Source: Pseudocercospora fijiensis CIRAD86 (Eukaryota; Ascomycota; Dothideomycetes; Mycosphaerellales; Mycosphaerellaceae). Taken from it: 64,000 bases of DNA. Under the pieces are notes generated by a model. The model saw nothing but the letters and a program-made list of their open reading frames with translations, had not been told where the DNA came from and searched no databases. A program made the translations under genes and the position numbers. This document shows, one piece after another, positions 24,195 to 36,480 of the stretch. The stretch is from assembly GCF_000340215.1 (NCBI RefSeq), contig NW_006921540.1, positions 800,377-864,376 of the forward strand. The letters run 5' to 3'. Within the stretch, counting starts at the first letter, position 1, and each line of letters opens with the position of its first letter.

Positions 24195-25850
24195 CTAGAT
24201 AGCAACGGGACCGACAATTCGGATAGAATCTTCGCAAGCTACGAAAATCTTAAGCGTACGATAAAGAAGATCTTTAGATCTTCTAACGAGGTTGCTACCG
24301 CAGTTAGGGTTATCTAATACTTAACTTAGAAGGGATTATATACCGATTACGCCGCTAAATTTTAGGAATACGCCTAACTTACGGATTAGGACGACGAAGC
24401 TCTTATAACAATATATCGGCAAGGTCTAAGGATAACGTTAAAGACGAGCTTATACGCGACGGTAGAAAAATAGATAATATAGGAACATTAGTTAAGGTTA
24501 CGATCGATCTCGACGATAAGCTCTATAAACGAGCTTTAGAACGACGTTACGATTCTAAGACTTCTAGAAAAGCTAGTTATACTCCTAGATACGATAATAG
24601 ACGAAACTATAGTACCTACGATAAACTAAAGGGGAACAACTACTACGGTACGCAACTAATAGAGCTAGACGCTACCTAAAAGGGTCGAGTATTTAAAGGA
24701 AGAAAAGGCAAGAGTTCGCCTAAGAAAGCAGAAAGATTAACTTACTATACGTATAGTAAAAAAGGCTATATAGCACGGAACTGCCGTAGTAAGAATATAG
24801 TGCGACGCGAATAGTTTAATATAATATAACGAAAGGACTCGGGCAGAGAAGGCTACCGAATAATAGTAGAGCTATACTCTATTAATAACGCGCCGAGGAC
24901 CTACGCAGAGGTCGTAAAGAAAGAGCTACGACAAATCTATATAATAGTACGACGACAAGAACCTGTATATAGAACCCTTTACTAGAGATTCTGTTACGAC
25001 GACTAATACCAAATTCATTATTCTGCTAAAGTAGAAGTAGGATTCTTCCTTTAGATTAGGCGACTCGTACGAGAAGATGCGAAATCCTAGTTAGAAGAAG
25101 AAACGATTAATAAATCTTACTTAGATACCGACGATAAAGAAAACCGAGATCCGGAAGCTTTATTCCCTCCCGGGGAGGAGTTAGGAGCTATCCTAGAAGT
25201 ACCGGAGTCCTCTTAGTAAGAGGAGGAACAGTAAGAAGATTTAGAAGGAGGTCTAGATACCGAGGAAGAAACTACGAATAAAGAAAGTAAAGACGAATTC
25301 GGGATTAACGACGATACGATCCTTACGTTTATAATAGATGCACCTATAGCAGCGCGAACAATCGCCTTATATCTAGTACGCAAATACGAGGAAATGTTTC
25401 TAAAGGTTAACGGATAACGGAAGGTCGATCCTATCTAATTTAATTATTTCTAGATAAGCTTATAGGTAAAATTCTAGAATTACCCCCGGATACCTATAGA
25501 ATATACGTACTATAACTTTATTACGGAGCGAGTACCGATAGGAAGTATAATTACGCCCTACGGATACGTCCTACCCGACGAAAGGACGATTATTACTTAA
25601 GAGATGCGTTAGACGGTCTAGCGATTAAATTAGCAATACCGAAAGGCTATAGTAGCGTAGGGACGGGATATATATAATGATACCCTCGAGGAAAAATTAT
25701 ATACCGAAGAAGCACGAACGGTAGGACTACGGATCCGTAACTAGTTAGAACAACGTTAAGCTACTAATTAGTCGGGAAACAGACTAACTCTCTAGATTAG
25801 AGCGTTCTAAGAGAGTTCCTTAATACCGAAAGCGCTTAAGCATTAATAGT
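24195..25850 (+). pseudogene. Gypsy-2 gag, second part with zinc knuckle
   Basis: Continues the capsid frame from 11909 with DRIFASYENLKRTIKKIF and a helical body. A zinc knuckle follows at about 24742-24792, read as YYTYSKKGYIARNCRSK: the CxxCxxxGHxxxxC box with Cys/His changed to Tyr. After it come an acidic region near 25080-25320 and a C-terminal part leading into protease. Stops are of RIP type only. Confidence 0.72.
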
Positions 25851-25854
25851 AGTC

Positions 25855-28404
25855 TTCCGTATAAAAGTTATCGTTAACGGGCACCCGACGAGTGCATTAA
25901 TAGATTCCGGAGCGAGCGGGAACTTTGCCTCCGAATTATTCGTTAAAAGCTAAGGGATCGTAACCCGAAGTAGAAGAGAAGGAGCGTATAAACTTATAGT
26001 AGTAGATAGGTTACCGCTACCTAGTATAGAACGAGAAACGATACCGTTACTACTAGCTATCTAATAGCACTACGAGGAGATTGTCTTAGATATTACTAAT
26101 ATAGCTAGTTATAACATTATATTAGGTATACCTTAGTTAAGAAAGTATAACCTAGTCGTAGACTAAAGAAGAGGAGTACTTATATTTAAGGAATACGACT
26201 GTATAATCGGCATTCAACCTATATAGCGGCAGCGTTCGTAGGTAGATAAGATTAATAAACGTAGAGCGACTCGTAAGACGTTTACGTCGATAGGAATTAC
26301 GGAGAACCGTATTCAACCCGGATCGATACTACCGTTAGATTAGGAGGGTTATAATAATAATTACGGGAAGGATAGAAGTTATACGCTATCGAAGAATAAA
26401 ACTAGAATCTCGGACCTAGACATTCCTAAAGAGTATAGTAAGTAGAAGCGACTCTTTAAAGAGGAGAGAGGCAAGGCAGCCTTACCTAAACACTAACTAT
26501 AGGATTATAAGATACACTTATAGCCTAGGAAAGAGCCTCTATAGGGACCCTTATACGCAATGTCTAAGAAAGAGCTCAAAACCCTAGATAAGTAGCTAAA
26601 AGAGAAATTAGAAAAAGGCTAGATACGAAAGTCGATATCCTCGGCAGCCTTACTAGTAATGTTCGTTCCGAAAGCCGGATTAGACGAAGGACGGCTAGTA
26701 GTCGATTTTAGACGACTTAACGACATTACAATTAAGAATCGGTACCTACTACCGAATATCGAAGAAATGTAAGACCGATTAACTAGATTAGACTAGTATA
26801 CGAAGATTGACCTACGCGATACGTTTTACGCAATACGTATAGTAGCTAGATACGAATAGATAATAGCATTCCGAATAAGATATAGGCTTTACGAATTCTT
26901 AGTTATACCTATAGGACTTACAAATGCCCTAGCGTTATGTTAAGACCTTATAAACGAAGTCCTCCGAGACCTTCTAGATATATACGTTATCGTATATATA
27001 GACGATATCTTAGTCTATACTAAGGGAGCTCTCGCGGACTATATACGAATAGTGTAGGACGTCTTTAAACGATTTACTTAAGTAGGATTTAAGACTGCAC
27101 CTAAGAAATACGAATTCTATAAGAAGGAAGTCAAGTTCCTAGGATTTATTGTTAGCACTATAGGAATTAGGATCGATCTAGAAAAAACCAAGTTAATATA
27201 GGAATAGCTAACGCCTATATACGTTAAAGACGTACAATCATTCCTAGGATTAGCTAACTATAACAGAAAATTTATCGAGGGCTACTCTAAGATAGCGGCA
27301 CCCCTTACGGAGCTTATAAAGAAAGACAAGAAATAGAACTAGAGTACGAAGGAAGACGAAGCGTTTAGGTAGCTAAAGAAGTAATGCGTTTCTACGCTAA
27401 CGCTACGATTATTCGATAGGAATAAGGCGGTCTAGATAGAAATAGACGCGTCGGATAGGACTATAGGAGTATGCCTTATATAGGAGTATAACGGGAAACG
27501 ACACCCGGTAGCCTATTACTCGAGAAAGATATTACCCGCGGAATAGAACTACGATATCTATAATAAGGAGCTACTTACAATAGTTGCATTACTGCAATAC
27601 TAGCGAGTATACGCGGAAGGAGCACTAAGTCTTACGATTCTTTCTAATTATAAGAATCTAACTTACTTTACTACGACTAAAGTACTAACCCGAAGATAGG
27701 CCCGCTAGTCGGAGCTGCTAGGACAGTACAAGTTCGAAATCCGCTATACCCTAGGACGCGAGAACGGACGAGCCGACGTACTAAGCCGCTATAGCGACTA
27801 TATAGAGGGTTGCGAGCTGGTATAGTAGCAGATATTAAAAGCAAACTAAGACGGAAGCCTTAGTGCTAATACAAAAGAATTCAACTACATTATACAAGTT
27901 CTTTAGGATATAGAAGAACAGTTCCTAATCGAATATAGGAAATACTAAGTACCTAAGGAACGAGTTACGGAGTATATACGATAATACTACGACGGACTAG
28001 AAATTAGACACCCTAGAGTTTTAAAAACAATAGAACTAGTTAAGCGAAGCTTCGGATTCCTATACATGCGATAACGAGTTCTAGAATATATTAAGAAATG
28101 TCTATAATGTTAGCGTAATAAGGCTAATAGATACGCTAGATATAGATATATCCAATTTAGGACGCTACTAGATAAACTATAGGACGAAGTTACAATAGAC
28201 TTTATTACGAAACTACCGAAGTCTAAGGATCCGGTTATAGGATATAGCTACGATATAATACTTGTTATAGTTAATAGGCTTACGAAATATATACACTTTA
28301 TTCCTGCTAACGAAGCAAGTACGGTAGAGCAACTCGGATACCTCGTACTAGATAGACTTATACGATACTACGGATTTCTAAAGACCTATATTACGGATAG
28401 AGAC
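25855..28404 (+). pseudogene. Gypsy-2 pol, first part: protease, RT, RNase H, integrase N-half
   Basis: Protease at about 25870-26160 keeps an undamaged active site ALIDSGASGNFASELF. RT lies at 26570-27250, with AALLVMFVPKAGLDEGRLV, DFRRLNDITIKNRYLLPNI and catalytic VYIDDILVYT at about 26992-27021. RNase H lies at 27400-27800, with IEIDASD, VAYYSRKI and GRADVLSRY. The integrase starts near 27950, with an HHCC remnant (KCLQC near 28100) and TIDFITKLPKSKD near 28200 carrying the first catalytic Asp. The frame is cut by the LINE exactly in the second catalytic motif (TYITDRD). Confidence 0.87.
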
Positions 28405-28443
28405 GAGGACTATTATTATTCGTAGGACTTGACGGTAGAAAAA

Positions 28444-29700
28444 ATGGCAGCGAACAATTAGAGACGAAGGGAGGACAGTTAAGAAGGAAGGGAGGACGAA
28501 TGGAAAGCACTATATACTAAGGTAGAGGAGGTGCTAAAGGCGGAAGATAGAAGAACCTATAAGAGGGCATATAGGATAATAATCTTAGAACTCCTTAGAG
28601 GACTAAAAGCAATCCACAACTAGGCAAGCTACGTAATCACAAAGGTAGCTAATACAGTCGCAGCAAAGATTACGAAGAAACAATAGGAGACAAGCCTAAA
28701 CTACCGTACCTAGGCAGCAGTAGCTAGTTAGGAGGCGCTAAAACCCCCGAGGACAGTAGTTAGAGTCTATATTACGGACCTATAGGAGTAAAAGGAAATC
28801 TAAGAACTTATAGGGAAAGAGATTGTAGAAAGAATTACAGTTAAAGAGGTAATTAGGGCTAGGAACGAAGGTAAAGGGGTAATCAAGCTATTTATAGCAT
28901 AAGAGCAGGACAAAAAGAAGCTAGAAATACAAAAAGAATAGACAACCAAGATAGGGAAAATAGTAAAGGTCTCCTAACAGCAATTTATAATTATAGCCTA
29001 TAGTATAATAAGAAGCTTTAAGGAAGAATAGGATATTAAGAGCCTATAGAGACAAAACTAAGCTATATGCCTAGGCCTAAAGATTACAAAAGTGGTATAG
29101 ATTAAAAGGAAAATCGAAGAGACTAAGAAGCAGTCTTCCCTAATTATCTAGGTAGGAAGTACAGAGCAAGCTAATATAGTACTAGACTAGGGGTTGTTCT
29201 AGGACTTTAAAAGATTGGAAACAGAGATATATAGAAGCAACTATAGGATAATATAGTGCTTCAAATGTTAACACTATAGACACTTAGCAGCTAAGTATAT
29301 AAAGACAACTAATACCTACTCCTATTATATAGGGGATTACTAGGTTAAAGAATGCAAAGCATATAAGGGAGAAGCAAGATATACATACTATACTAAAAGA
29401 CACCCCTCTTAGGCGAAGGAATGCCTAGTAAGAATATAGGCAGCTAGGAAGGCAAAGGAAGCTAGAATTAATACACTAAAAAGATACACAATAAGCTAGG
29501 GCAGCTAGGTACAGAAGCAACCTAGCTAAGTACTATAAAAGAGGTCCAGATAAGATAATAGATTTATATTTAGGGCCTTACTAGCATAAGAGAGTTACTA
29601 GCAACTAGGGAGACTAAGATACCTTAACATTATAGGAAAGGAAGCAGGGCAGACAAAGCTTAGTCAAATGTTAGTCTAAAGTAAGGGAAGACTAAAGGAA
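28444..29700 (+). pseudogene. LINE ORF1 (gag-like, zinc boxes)
   Basis: ATG at 28444 starts MAANN followed by a TAG (Gln) and an Arg/Glu-rich N-terminus. A helical body includes WKALYTKVEEVLKAEDRRTY. The C-terminal half has Cys/His clusters at about 29255-29440 (CFKCQHYRHLAAKY, then YTYYTKRHPS...AKECL), fitting ORF1 RNA-binding knuckles. The end before ORF2 is approximate. Confidence 0.75.
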
Positions 29701-29759
29701 AACTTATAGGGAAATAATATAGATGAAACCTAATAAACATTGCAATATTACTAAATATT

Positions 29760-32700
29760 ATACAGTACAATATTAATAAGAGTAAAGACAAGGTATAGAG
29801 GAGCTTCCTTTAAGCACTAAACCTAAAAGAATACTATATTATTGCAATCTAAGAGCCCTAGCTCAACCTATATATAAAGAGACTAGCAATAGTCAAAGAC
29901 CTAAGATACTACCTAATTATCTACAACTAGGGAGCCCTAAGGACATACATCTACATTAGTAAGGAGATAGATATAGAAACCTAGCAGGCTATACTATAGG
30001 AGGATAGGGACCTAATATTAGTTTAAGTAGAGACATCCTAAGGTATACTCTAAGTCTACTATATATACAACCTACTACTAGACTTAAGAAGTAGTACCTA
30101 ACTGAAAACCCTAGAAAGACTACCTAGAGTTATCTAGGGGAATACCTACTAAATCCTACTTAGGGATTTCAACCTCTACTACCCCCTCTAGGGCTTAGAC
30201 TTTACCCTAGCTTACTACTTCCTAGTAGGAAGACTAATTGATATATTAGAGAGGGAAGGAATAGAAATTGTTACCCTAAAGGGACTAATTACTTAGGAGG
30301 CAAGAGGAAGCAGCAGCACACTAGACCTATACTTTATATTACATTAGATTAGGAACAGGATTACAAGATACAGGGTTAACTAGGAACTAGAAGAATCATT
30401 AGACCACTTCCCGGTATAGACTAAGCTAAATGTCTAAGCTAATTAGGAAAGGGAACTAGAGGAGAAGCTTAACTAGAAAGGTACCTAATAGGGCAGGATT
30501 AGGGAGGAACTAGAAAGGGACCTAAAACTAGAGGAACTCTTAACAAAGTACCTACTAAGGCTAGAGGACATTAACAAGGCAGTAGAAGAACTAATAGGAA
30601 TCCTAAAACAAGTAGCTAGAAAGCATACCTTAGCAAAGAAACATTCACTATACTAGTAACTATACTAGACTAGTAAGTATATAAGGAAGGTTAAAGTAGT
30701 AAGGAAGGCTAAGAGGCAGTAGATATAAACCTACACCTAGGAAGCATAGGACAACTATAATAAAGCCTACTAGGAAAAGAAGATCTAGATTAAGAAAGAC
30801 AAGATACAAGAATAGAGATCTATAATAGGAATAATTACAAAGAAACTAGAGGAGATATAGAGGATAGCTAAATAGGCAAGGAGACCTAAATAGGACAAGG
30901 ATATACTACTACAATTCCCGGATATTATAGACCAACAAGGACAAATGCAGACTATAATAGAAGGGAAAGTAAGAGCCCTAGGCTAACACTTCTTCTATAG
31001 AAAAGTACAAGTAGACCTATTAGATATAAAGGAGAAAGAACAGGAGACTCTACTGCTAGGTACACTAAGAGACACCTAGATTAAACCCGAAACTATTAAA
31101 AGGATCCTAAAGAAAATTCTAGGCAATAAGGCACTAGGAGAAGACAAGATCTACAACAAACTTCTAAAAGCATACAGGAAGGGGCTAGCCCTAGCACTAG
31201 CTAATATCTTTTTATAAAGCCTAGCACTAGGACACTACCTAAGACTATTTAGGAAGTCCCTAACAGTAGTGCTAAGGAAGCCCTAGAAGGAAGACTATAT
31301 ATAGCTTAAGGCCTATAGACCAATAGCCCTACTTAATATAATAGGCAAGGTGCTAGAAAAAATTGTCGCTAAAAGGCTAACAACCTTTGCCGAGGAAAGG
31401 AATATCCTTCCTAAAGGCTAGATAGGAGGAAGAAAGAAGAGGTTAACACTAATAGCTATAGAACTAATTATAGAACAGATTAAGCATATCTGGTACTATA
31501 GTTAAAACTAGGTAGTAACCCTCCTCTCCCTTAACATCTTAGGAGCCTTTAATAATGTCTCCTATAAAAGGCTCCTATATATACTTAAATAGAAAGCTAT
31601 ACTAAACTAGATAGTCCAATTTATCTAGTCCTTCCTATAGGAAAGATTAATACAGCTCATTCTAGGTAAATTCAAATTAGACCTAATGCTAACTAAAAAG
31701 GGAATCCCCTAAGGATTAACACTCTCCCTAATCCTCTTCCTTATCTTTATAGTAGACCTACTCCTACTCCTAGAATTAAAAAACACATTAGCATTAGGGT
31801 TTGTAGATAACACAAACATCCTAGCCTAGTCTAAAACAACAGAAACCAACTACAAGATCCTAGAAGAGAAGCACTAGGAGTATAAAAAATAGGTAAGGAG
31901 ACATAGAGCAAAATTCGCCCTAGAAAAGTACTAGCTTATCTACTTTAGTAAGGCTAAATCAACCTATAATATAAAGCAATTAATCACTATCTAAGGCTTT
32001 GAAACCTAACTATTAGCAGAGCTTAGGGTACTAGGGATCTAGCTAGACCTAAAACCAAATTAGGGACTATAAGTAAAGAAGGCAAAGCAGAGGGCAGATA
32101 CTAATATGCAATCCATTAATAGGCTTATAGCCTCTATATAGGGGGCTACATTCGAGAAAGCTAAAGTTATATATAAAGCAATTGTTAAGCTAGCAATACT
32201 ATATAGAGCACAGATATAGACAGCCTAGGAGAAAACACTAAAGAGGATTAAGCAACCAGTTAGTGGGTCCTAAACCCAAAGCCTAAAGAAAATCCTAGGA
32301 GTATACAAAACTACACTAATAAGGGTAGTAGAAATAGAATTAGGGATCCTACTAGTTAAATAATACTTCAAGGGACTAAGACACTAATATGCAGCAAAGA
32401 CAATAGAATACTTAGCCTAATAGACTATCTAAAAGGCACTAGACAAGATAAAAGCCCAGTGCATTAGGACTAGGAGGCGAGACAGACTATAAATAACTCC
32501 CTAGAAAGTTAAAGACCTAGAGCAATATAGAGTCTTAATAAGAGAAATGCTAGAGAAGGAGCTTTAGGGACTAAATATAAGGCTAAAGGAAGACAAGCTA
32601 AAGGGAGAGAAACAAAGCCTAGTAGAATCAATTGCTAGATACCTATAGGAGCAGGAATAGAATAAAACACAAGTTAGACTAGGAACCCTAAAGGCACTGA

Positions 32701-33240
32701 TTAAATTTAGTTAACACAACTACTAGCTCTACAAGGACCTAAACAGGGCCGAGGCAAGCCTAGCTATCCAAATCAGATCTAAACACATTAGACTTAGATC
32801 TTACCTATTTAGAAGAAACGTCCTAGGAATTGAAAACAGGGCTTACTAATATAGCTACCAATCTCAGAACCCTAAGTATATACTGCTAGTCTACCCTTAA
32901 TAGTTAGAAGGCAGAAGTGATTAGAGACTAAAAGTAATAGAAAGGGAATACGACAAGCTAATCTAGAGTAAAGAAGACCTAAAGAGGATAGTAAAATAGA
33001 TTATTAAATAGGGATTTGTACAACAATTCGCACTAGCAAGGGAAACTAAGGAGTAGATAAGAAGGAGGGAAGAAGAGGGGGAAAGAAGGGCAGGGTAGTA
33101 GGCAAGGTAGTTAGAGGGTAACAACTATAACACTAGTGTACCCTAGAGGAAGGAAAACAAGGAAACGAGGAAGATTAACACGTATAAATAGGATAGGAGG
33201 GAGGTTTTTACCAACTAAGTTGGTTTCCTACCTAAAACAA
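29760..33240 (+). pseudogene. LINE ORF2: endonuclease and reverse transcriptase
   Basis: Endonuclease/exonuclease/phosphatase-fold region at about 29850-30420, with LLRDFNLYYPLQG near 30160 in place of the family GDFNxHHxxWG. RT at about 31080-31900: YRPIALLNIIGKVLEKIVAKRL near 31315, SLNILGAFNNV near 31530, GIPQGLTLSLILFLI near 31700 and FVDNTNILA near 31800. The catalytic Asp positions expected as D-x-x-G-A-F-D and FVDD read as Asn, each explicable by a TpG/CpA to TpA change. The C-terminal part (to about 33240) is basic. No RNase H domain is obvious. Confidence 0.85.
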
Positions 33241-33323
33241 TACATAGAAACAGACCTATATAGGCCGAAAGGCACTATAATAGGCAAATGAAATATCTAT
33301 CTATCTATATTACGGATAGAGAC

Positions 33324-34135
33324 AAGCTCTTTACGTCAAACTACTAGAAGACGCTTATAGCGATACTTGGAATTAAGTATAAGCTATTAACGGCATACTA
33401 TCTATAGATAGACGGCTAAACGGAAGTCAAGAATTAGGCCTTAGAGGTATACTTACGGTACTACGTCAATTACGTATAAAACAATTAGGCATCGCTATTA
33501 CCTATAGCACAACTTGTACTAAACAACCAACAATCTAAGACTACGAAAGAAACACTATTCTTCGCTAATTTTAGGAAACATCCGTAGCTATTCGGGAAAC
33601 AGTATTTATAGTATCTATACGCGGATAAAGCGATAGTCGCTTTAGAAGACTTAAAGCAGGTATATAAACAATTGTAAAGGGCAATTGCCGAGTCTTAAGA
33701 AAAGATTACGGGACTATATAATGCTAAACGAAAAATAGCACCTTAGCTAAAAAAGGGGGATAAGGTCTACCTCCTAACAAAAAATCTAAAAACCCGGAGA
33801 TCGACTAAGAAACTAGACTACGTTAAAGTCGGGCCATTTTTGATTAATGAGCCTAAAGGACCAGTTAATTACCGACTTAAACTACCGGACGACGCGAAAA
33901 TCCACCTAGTATTCTATATCTCTATACTAGAACCTACAGACGCCGAAACACCGTATTAAGAAACATTTCACTTCTAACCTAAGGAAGAAAATAAGTTTAA
34001 AGTCGAGAAAACCCTAGATTAGCAAGGTTAGAAATACCTTGTTAAATAGAAAGGATACCTACATTTAGAAAACACTTAGGAACTAAAAGAAAACCTGTAG
34101 AACTATTAGCAGATAATCAAAAAATATTAAAACCG
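33324..34135 (+). pseudogene. Gypsy-2 pol, second part: integrase C-half and chromodomain
   Basis: Resumes the integrase with KLFTSNYQKTLIAILG, directly after the duplicated TDRD motif, then QIDGQTEVKN near 33405-33440 with the catalytic Glu, and the C-terminal SH3-like part (KKGDKVYLLTKNL near 33750). A chromodomain lies at about 33995-34130 (KVEKTLD, YLVK-stop-KGYLHLENT-stop-ELKENL, with stops replacing Trp). It ends near 34135. Confidence 0.85.
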
Positions 34136-35004
34136 GACAAAAAGGAAATAACTAGTATAGGAATTAAACCTACGACCTCTTAGACCCTATCGATTATAGC
34201 GCCTTAGAGTTCTTAACGACCTAGGGCAGTATAGCTCGAGGAGCGGGGACTCTAATAGCGTACCTAGCAACTATGTCTTTTATAGCTAAGAATTATACTA
34301 CTAGACTAACTAGCTAGAAGATAAAATAGATAGGAAACATTGAAAATATATACCTTTAGGACACTAGACTCTCGGCACTCCTACTAGGGATTTTAGAGAT
34401 AGGCTAGGATATCCTATCTAGACGACTCTAGTTATAAGGCGACATCTATAATCGGCTATCTAGGGGAAACGGCTCGTTAGCAGGTAACGAGAATATTATC
34501 GGCTCTATAGGCGAAGAGCCTAGCTCTCTTTCGAGCTCCTCCGCCTATTAAATAGAGGCTTCCTCTACCTTAAGAGCTTATACCTCCCGATCTTCCTTTA
34601 TACGCAGCGACTTACGTAAGCGACGGACCTTTACGCGATACTCGAAAAGCTTCCGCGTAAGGAGGTCCTCCTCCTCTTCGGCCGCTTCTAGATCTTTAGC
34701 TATCTTTAGGCGCGCCTTCCGGATTTTTTTATACTCTATACGAGTAACTTATATATTATAGGACTAGCCGTATAGGGCGTACTCGGAGCAGCGACTAGAA
34801 CGAAGATCGACTTTATAGGGTTTACCGGCCTATTCGTAATAAAAGTAGCGGATCGGTATTTCGAGGCAGTCGGCGAGGATATTATTTACGATATTTTCCT
34901 TACGCTAGCGAGAAGATAAGTCCTTAGATAACTTTAGCATAATAAAGAAGTTAGAATTAGAAAGTCCCGGAATAAGGGACTATTCCGCTTAAGGAGGGGG
35001 ATAG
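34136..35004. other. Gypsy-2 3' region and polypurine tract
   Basis: About 0.87 kb between pol and the 3' LTR. Apart from the antisense ORF (34480-34940) no domain is visible. It ends in AAGGAGGGGGATAG (34991-35004), a polypurine tract directly before the LTR. Confidence 0.6.
34480..34940 (-). pseudogene. Gypsy-2 antisense ORF with Cys-rich motif
   Basis: ATG at 34940 on the minus strand opens MLKLSKDLSSR and continues IVNNILADCLEIPIRYFYYE, AGKPYKVDLRSSRCSEYAL, and then a Glu/Leu coiled-coil-like segment (KDLEAAEEEEDLLTRKLFEY). With Tyr read as mutated Cys, the core becomes a C-x2-C ... SSRCSEC pattern. I recall this pattern from fungal hypothetical proteins annotated antisense to gypsy elements; that memory is not checked. 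The ORF lies between pol and the 3' LTR, opposite to pol. Function unknown; a zinc-binding protein is plausible. Confidence 0.55.
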
Positions 35005-35051
35005 TATTACGGATCTAACTAGCTAGAGTCCCTATACAATCTTAGAGCGAC
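35005..35051 (+). repeat. Gypsy-2 3' LTR, first 47 bp
   Basis: Starts TATTACGG (RIP form of TGTTACGG) and matches 11250-11296; interrupted by Gypsy-4a, with GCGAC at 35047-35051 as target duplication. Confidence 0.92.
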
Positions 35052-35247
35052 TGTAAGAAGGGTATGTTAGTAGGTAGATAGGGTGGTAGTAGGTACGAGT
35101 AGTATTCGATAAGGCGCTAGGAGGAGAGGGAGGAAGGCAGGAGAGTTAGCCTAGCGCTAAGCGCCAAGCCCTGCCTAAGGCATCAAGACCCTAGCTTCAC
35201 TCGGCCTAGTTATATGCCAATCACGTGTAGCCTCTTTAGCCCTAATA
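35052..35247 (-). repeat. Gypsy-4a LTR (3' in element sense)
   Basis: 196 bp, begins TGTAAG and ends TAATA (mutated TAACA); pairs with 41985-42180. It carries more C-to-T-type changes than its partner. Confidence 0.92.
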
Positions 35248-36450
35248 TACGCTTCCCTTCTAAAGGCCGCGCCCTCGTAGCCGGTCTTTGTCCTAGTCTC
35301 AACCTCTATTGCTACTAACTTAGCAGGTCTAATAAGCTGCTTAGCCCGCGCTGAGTTAAACACTTAACCACCTAATTATGTAACTATATCAAACCTCACC
35401 TCTAATAATACAATGTACAACTCTAACTGCGCTATCTCTATATACAATGAACTATAAAGTGATATATATCTACAAGAATTGAAGGCCTTCGACCAATTAC
35501 AACACGAGCGCGTCTTCCCTACTGCAATAGGTAGACGTACGAGGTATTGCAGCCCTGCCTCCGCTCTGAGTAATGTCGTACCGAGTTCTCTGCGTCTACT
35601 CTAAAAGACCTAGAAATGTCCGCTCCGAGGGTTTGTCCGTTCCGAGGGTTGTTCTTGTTGTTCGTGGTTTCGCTAGCCCTAATTGGCTAGGTTTAGTAGC
35701 CTTCAAGTATCAATCTTATCTTATCTTTTTAAAAAAACACAGCTTGTCTGGTTTCTATAGGTGAAGGCTATTGTAAGTGTAGTAGTAGAGGTTCGCCTCG
35801 CTTGAAGGGTTAGATAGATCGAGGAGTAACCTATTGTCCGCAAGATCGACCCCGGCTAGCTTAGCTCTATAGTTTTGCCCTTAGTTAGTTAGTCTATTAG
35901 TCTACTCAATCTTTTAAGCGGCTTAAAGTTTTGACTCGGCCTTAAAGTTTTGATCAAACCTTTAATAGGCTTAAAGCTTTAATCAAAGTTTTAATTAAAG
36001 GTGCCTTAGGCTCGTAGTACAGGTAAGGTTGTGTCTATAGGCGTAGCGACAATAGCAAGTAATGTTGACAATAGCAGCGCTAGTCGTCTTAGCGCCAACT
36101 TTACCTTCTTCAACTAACAACAACTCGGCAATACCGTTACTAATATAGCGGTGTCCTTCCTTTCTTAAATAGCAATACACCCCGTAATACTGTTACTAAT
36201 ATAGCCGCGCCGACCGTGTCGTCCTTCGCTAGCTCGTAGCGCGACGCTATTATCTTCATTACCGTTATTCGTACGCGCGCGCGCATCGCCCTTGTCGATC
36301 GCTTAGGCCTTAGGGCCTCGACAGAATAGAGGAACAAGAGGGGGCGCTAAGAGAAGGGTCTTGTAGGGTGCGCTAGTAAAGAGGTGGATTCTATAGTAGT
36401 ATAGTCTCATTGTCCTTTGTTGCTAACAATTGCTTGCCTCTAATTGGTTA
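35248..36450. other. Gypsy-4a 3' noncoding region
   Basis: About 1.2 kb between the LTR and the end of pol. Short open stretches occur on both strands without family signatures. There is a short direct repeat of GTCCGYTCCGAGGGTT near 35625-35660 and a GCGCGCGC run near 36275. The same region is present in Gypsy-4b at 62640-63810. Confidence 0.6.
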
Positions 36451-36480
36451 GCTAATAGCACCCCGGGGGTAGTATTAATC
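36451..36480 (-). repeat. ORF-end palindrome of Gypsy-4a
   Basis: Element-sense arms TAATACTACCCC and GGGGTGCTATTAG. The pol frame runs into it as GLILPPGCY followed by TAG. Confidence 0.75.

Larger units (their letters stand above)
28405..33304 (+). mobile_element. Tad-like non-LTR retrotransposon (LINE), sense to Gypsy-2
   Basis: The 19-bp target duplication CTATATTACGGATAGAGAC is at 28386-28404 and 33305-33323. The inserted 4.9 kb has ORF1 with Cys/His boxes, then ORF2 with an apurinic-type endonuclease followed by RT, and ends with a short TATC repeat tail instead of an LTR. This order is that of the Tad/I-like LINEs known from fungi. It appears close to full length (a start codon at 28444, near the 5' edge). 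RIP stops are at Gln/Trp codons throughout. Confidence 0.9.

Noticed and set aside
34991..35004. G-quadruplex or regulatory G-tract
   Set aside because: Its place directly before the 3' LTR is fully explained as a polypurine tract.
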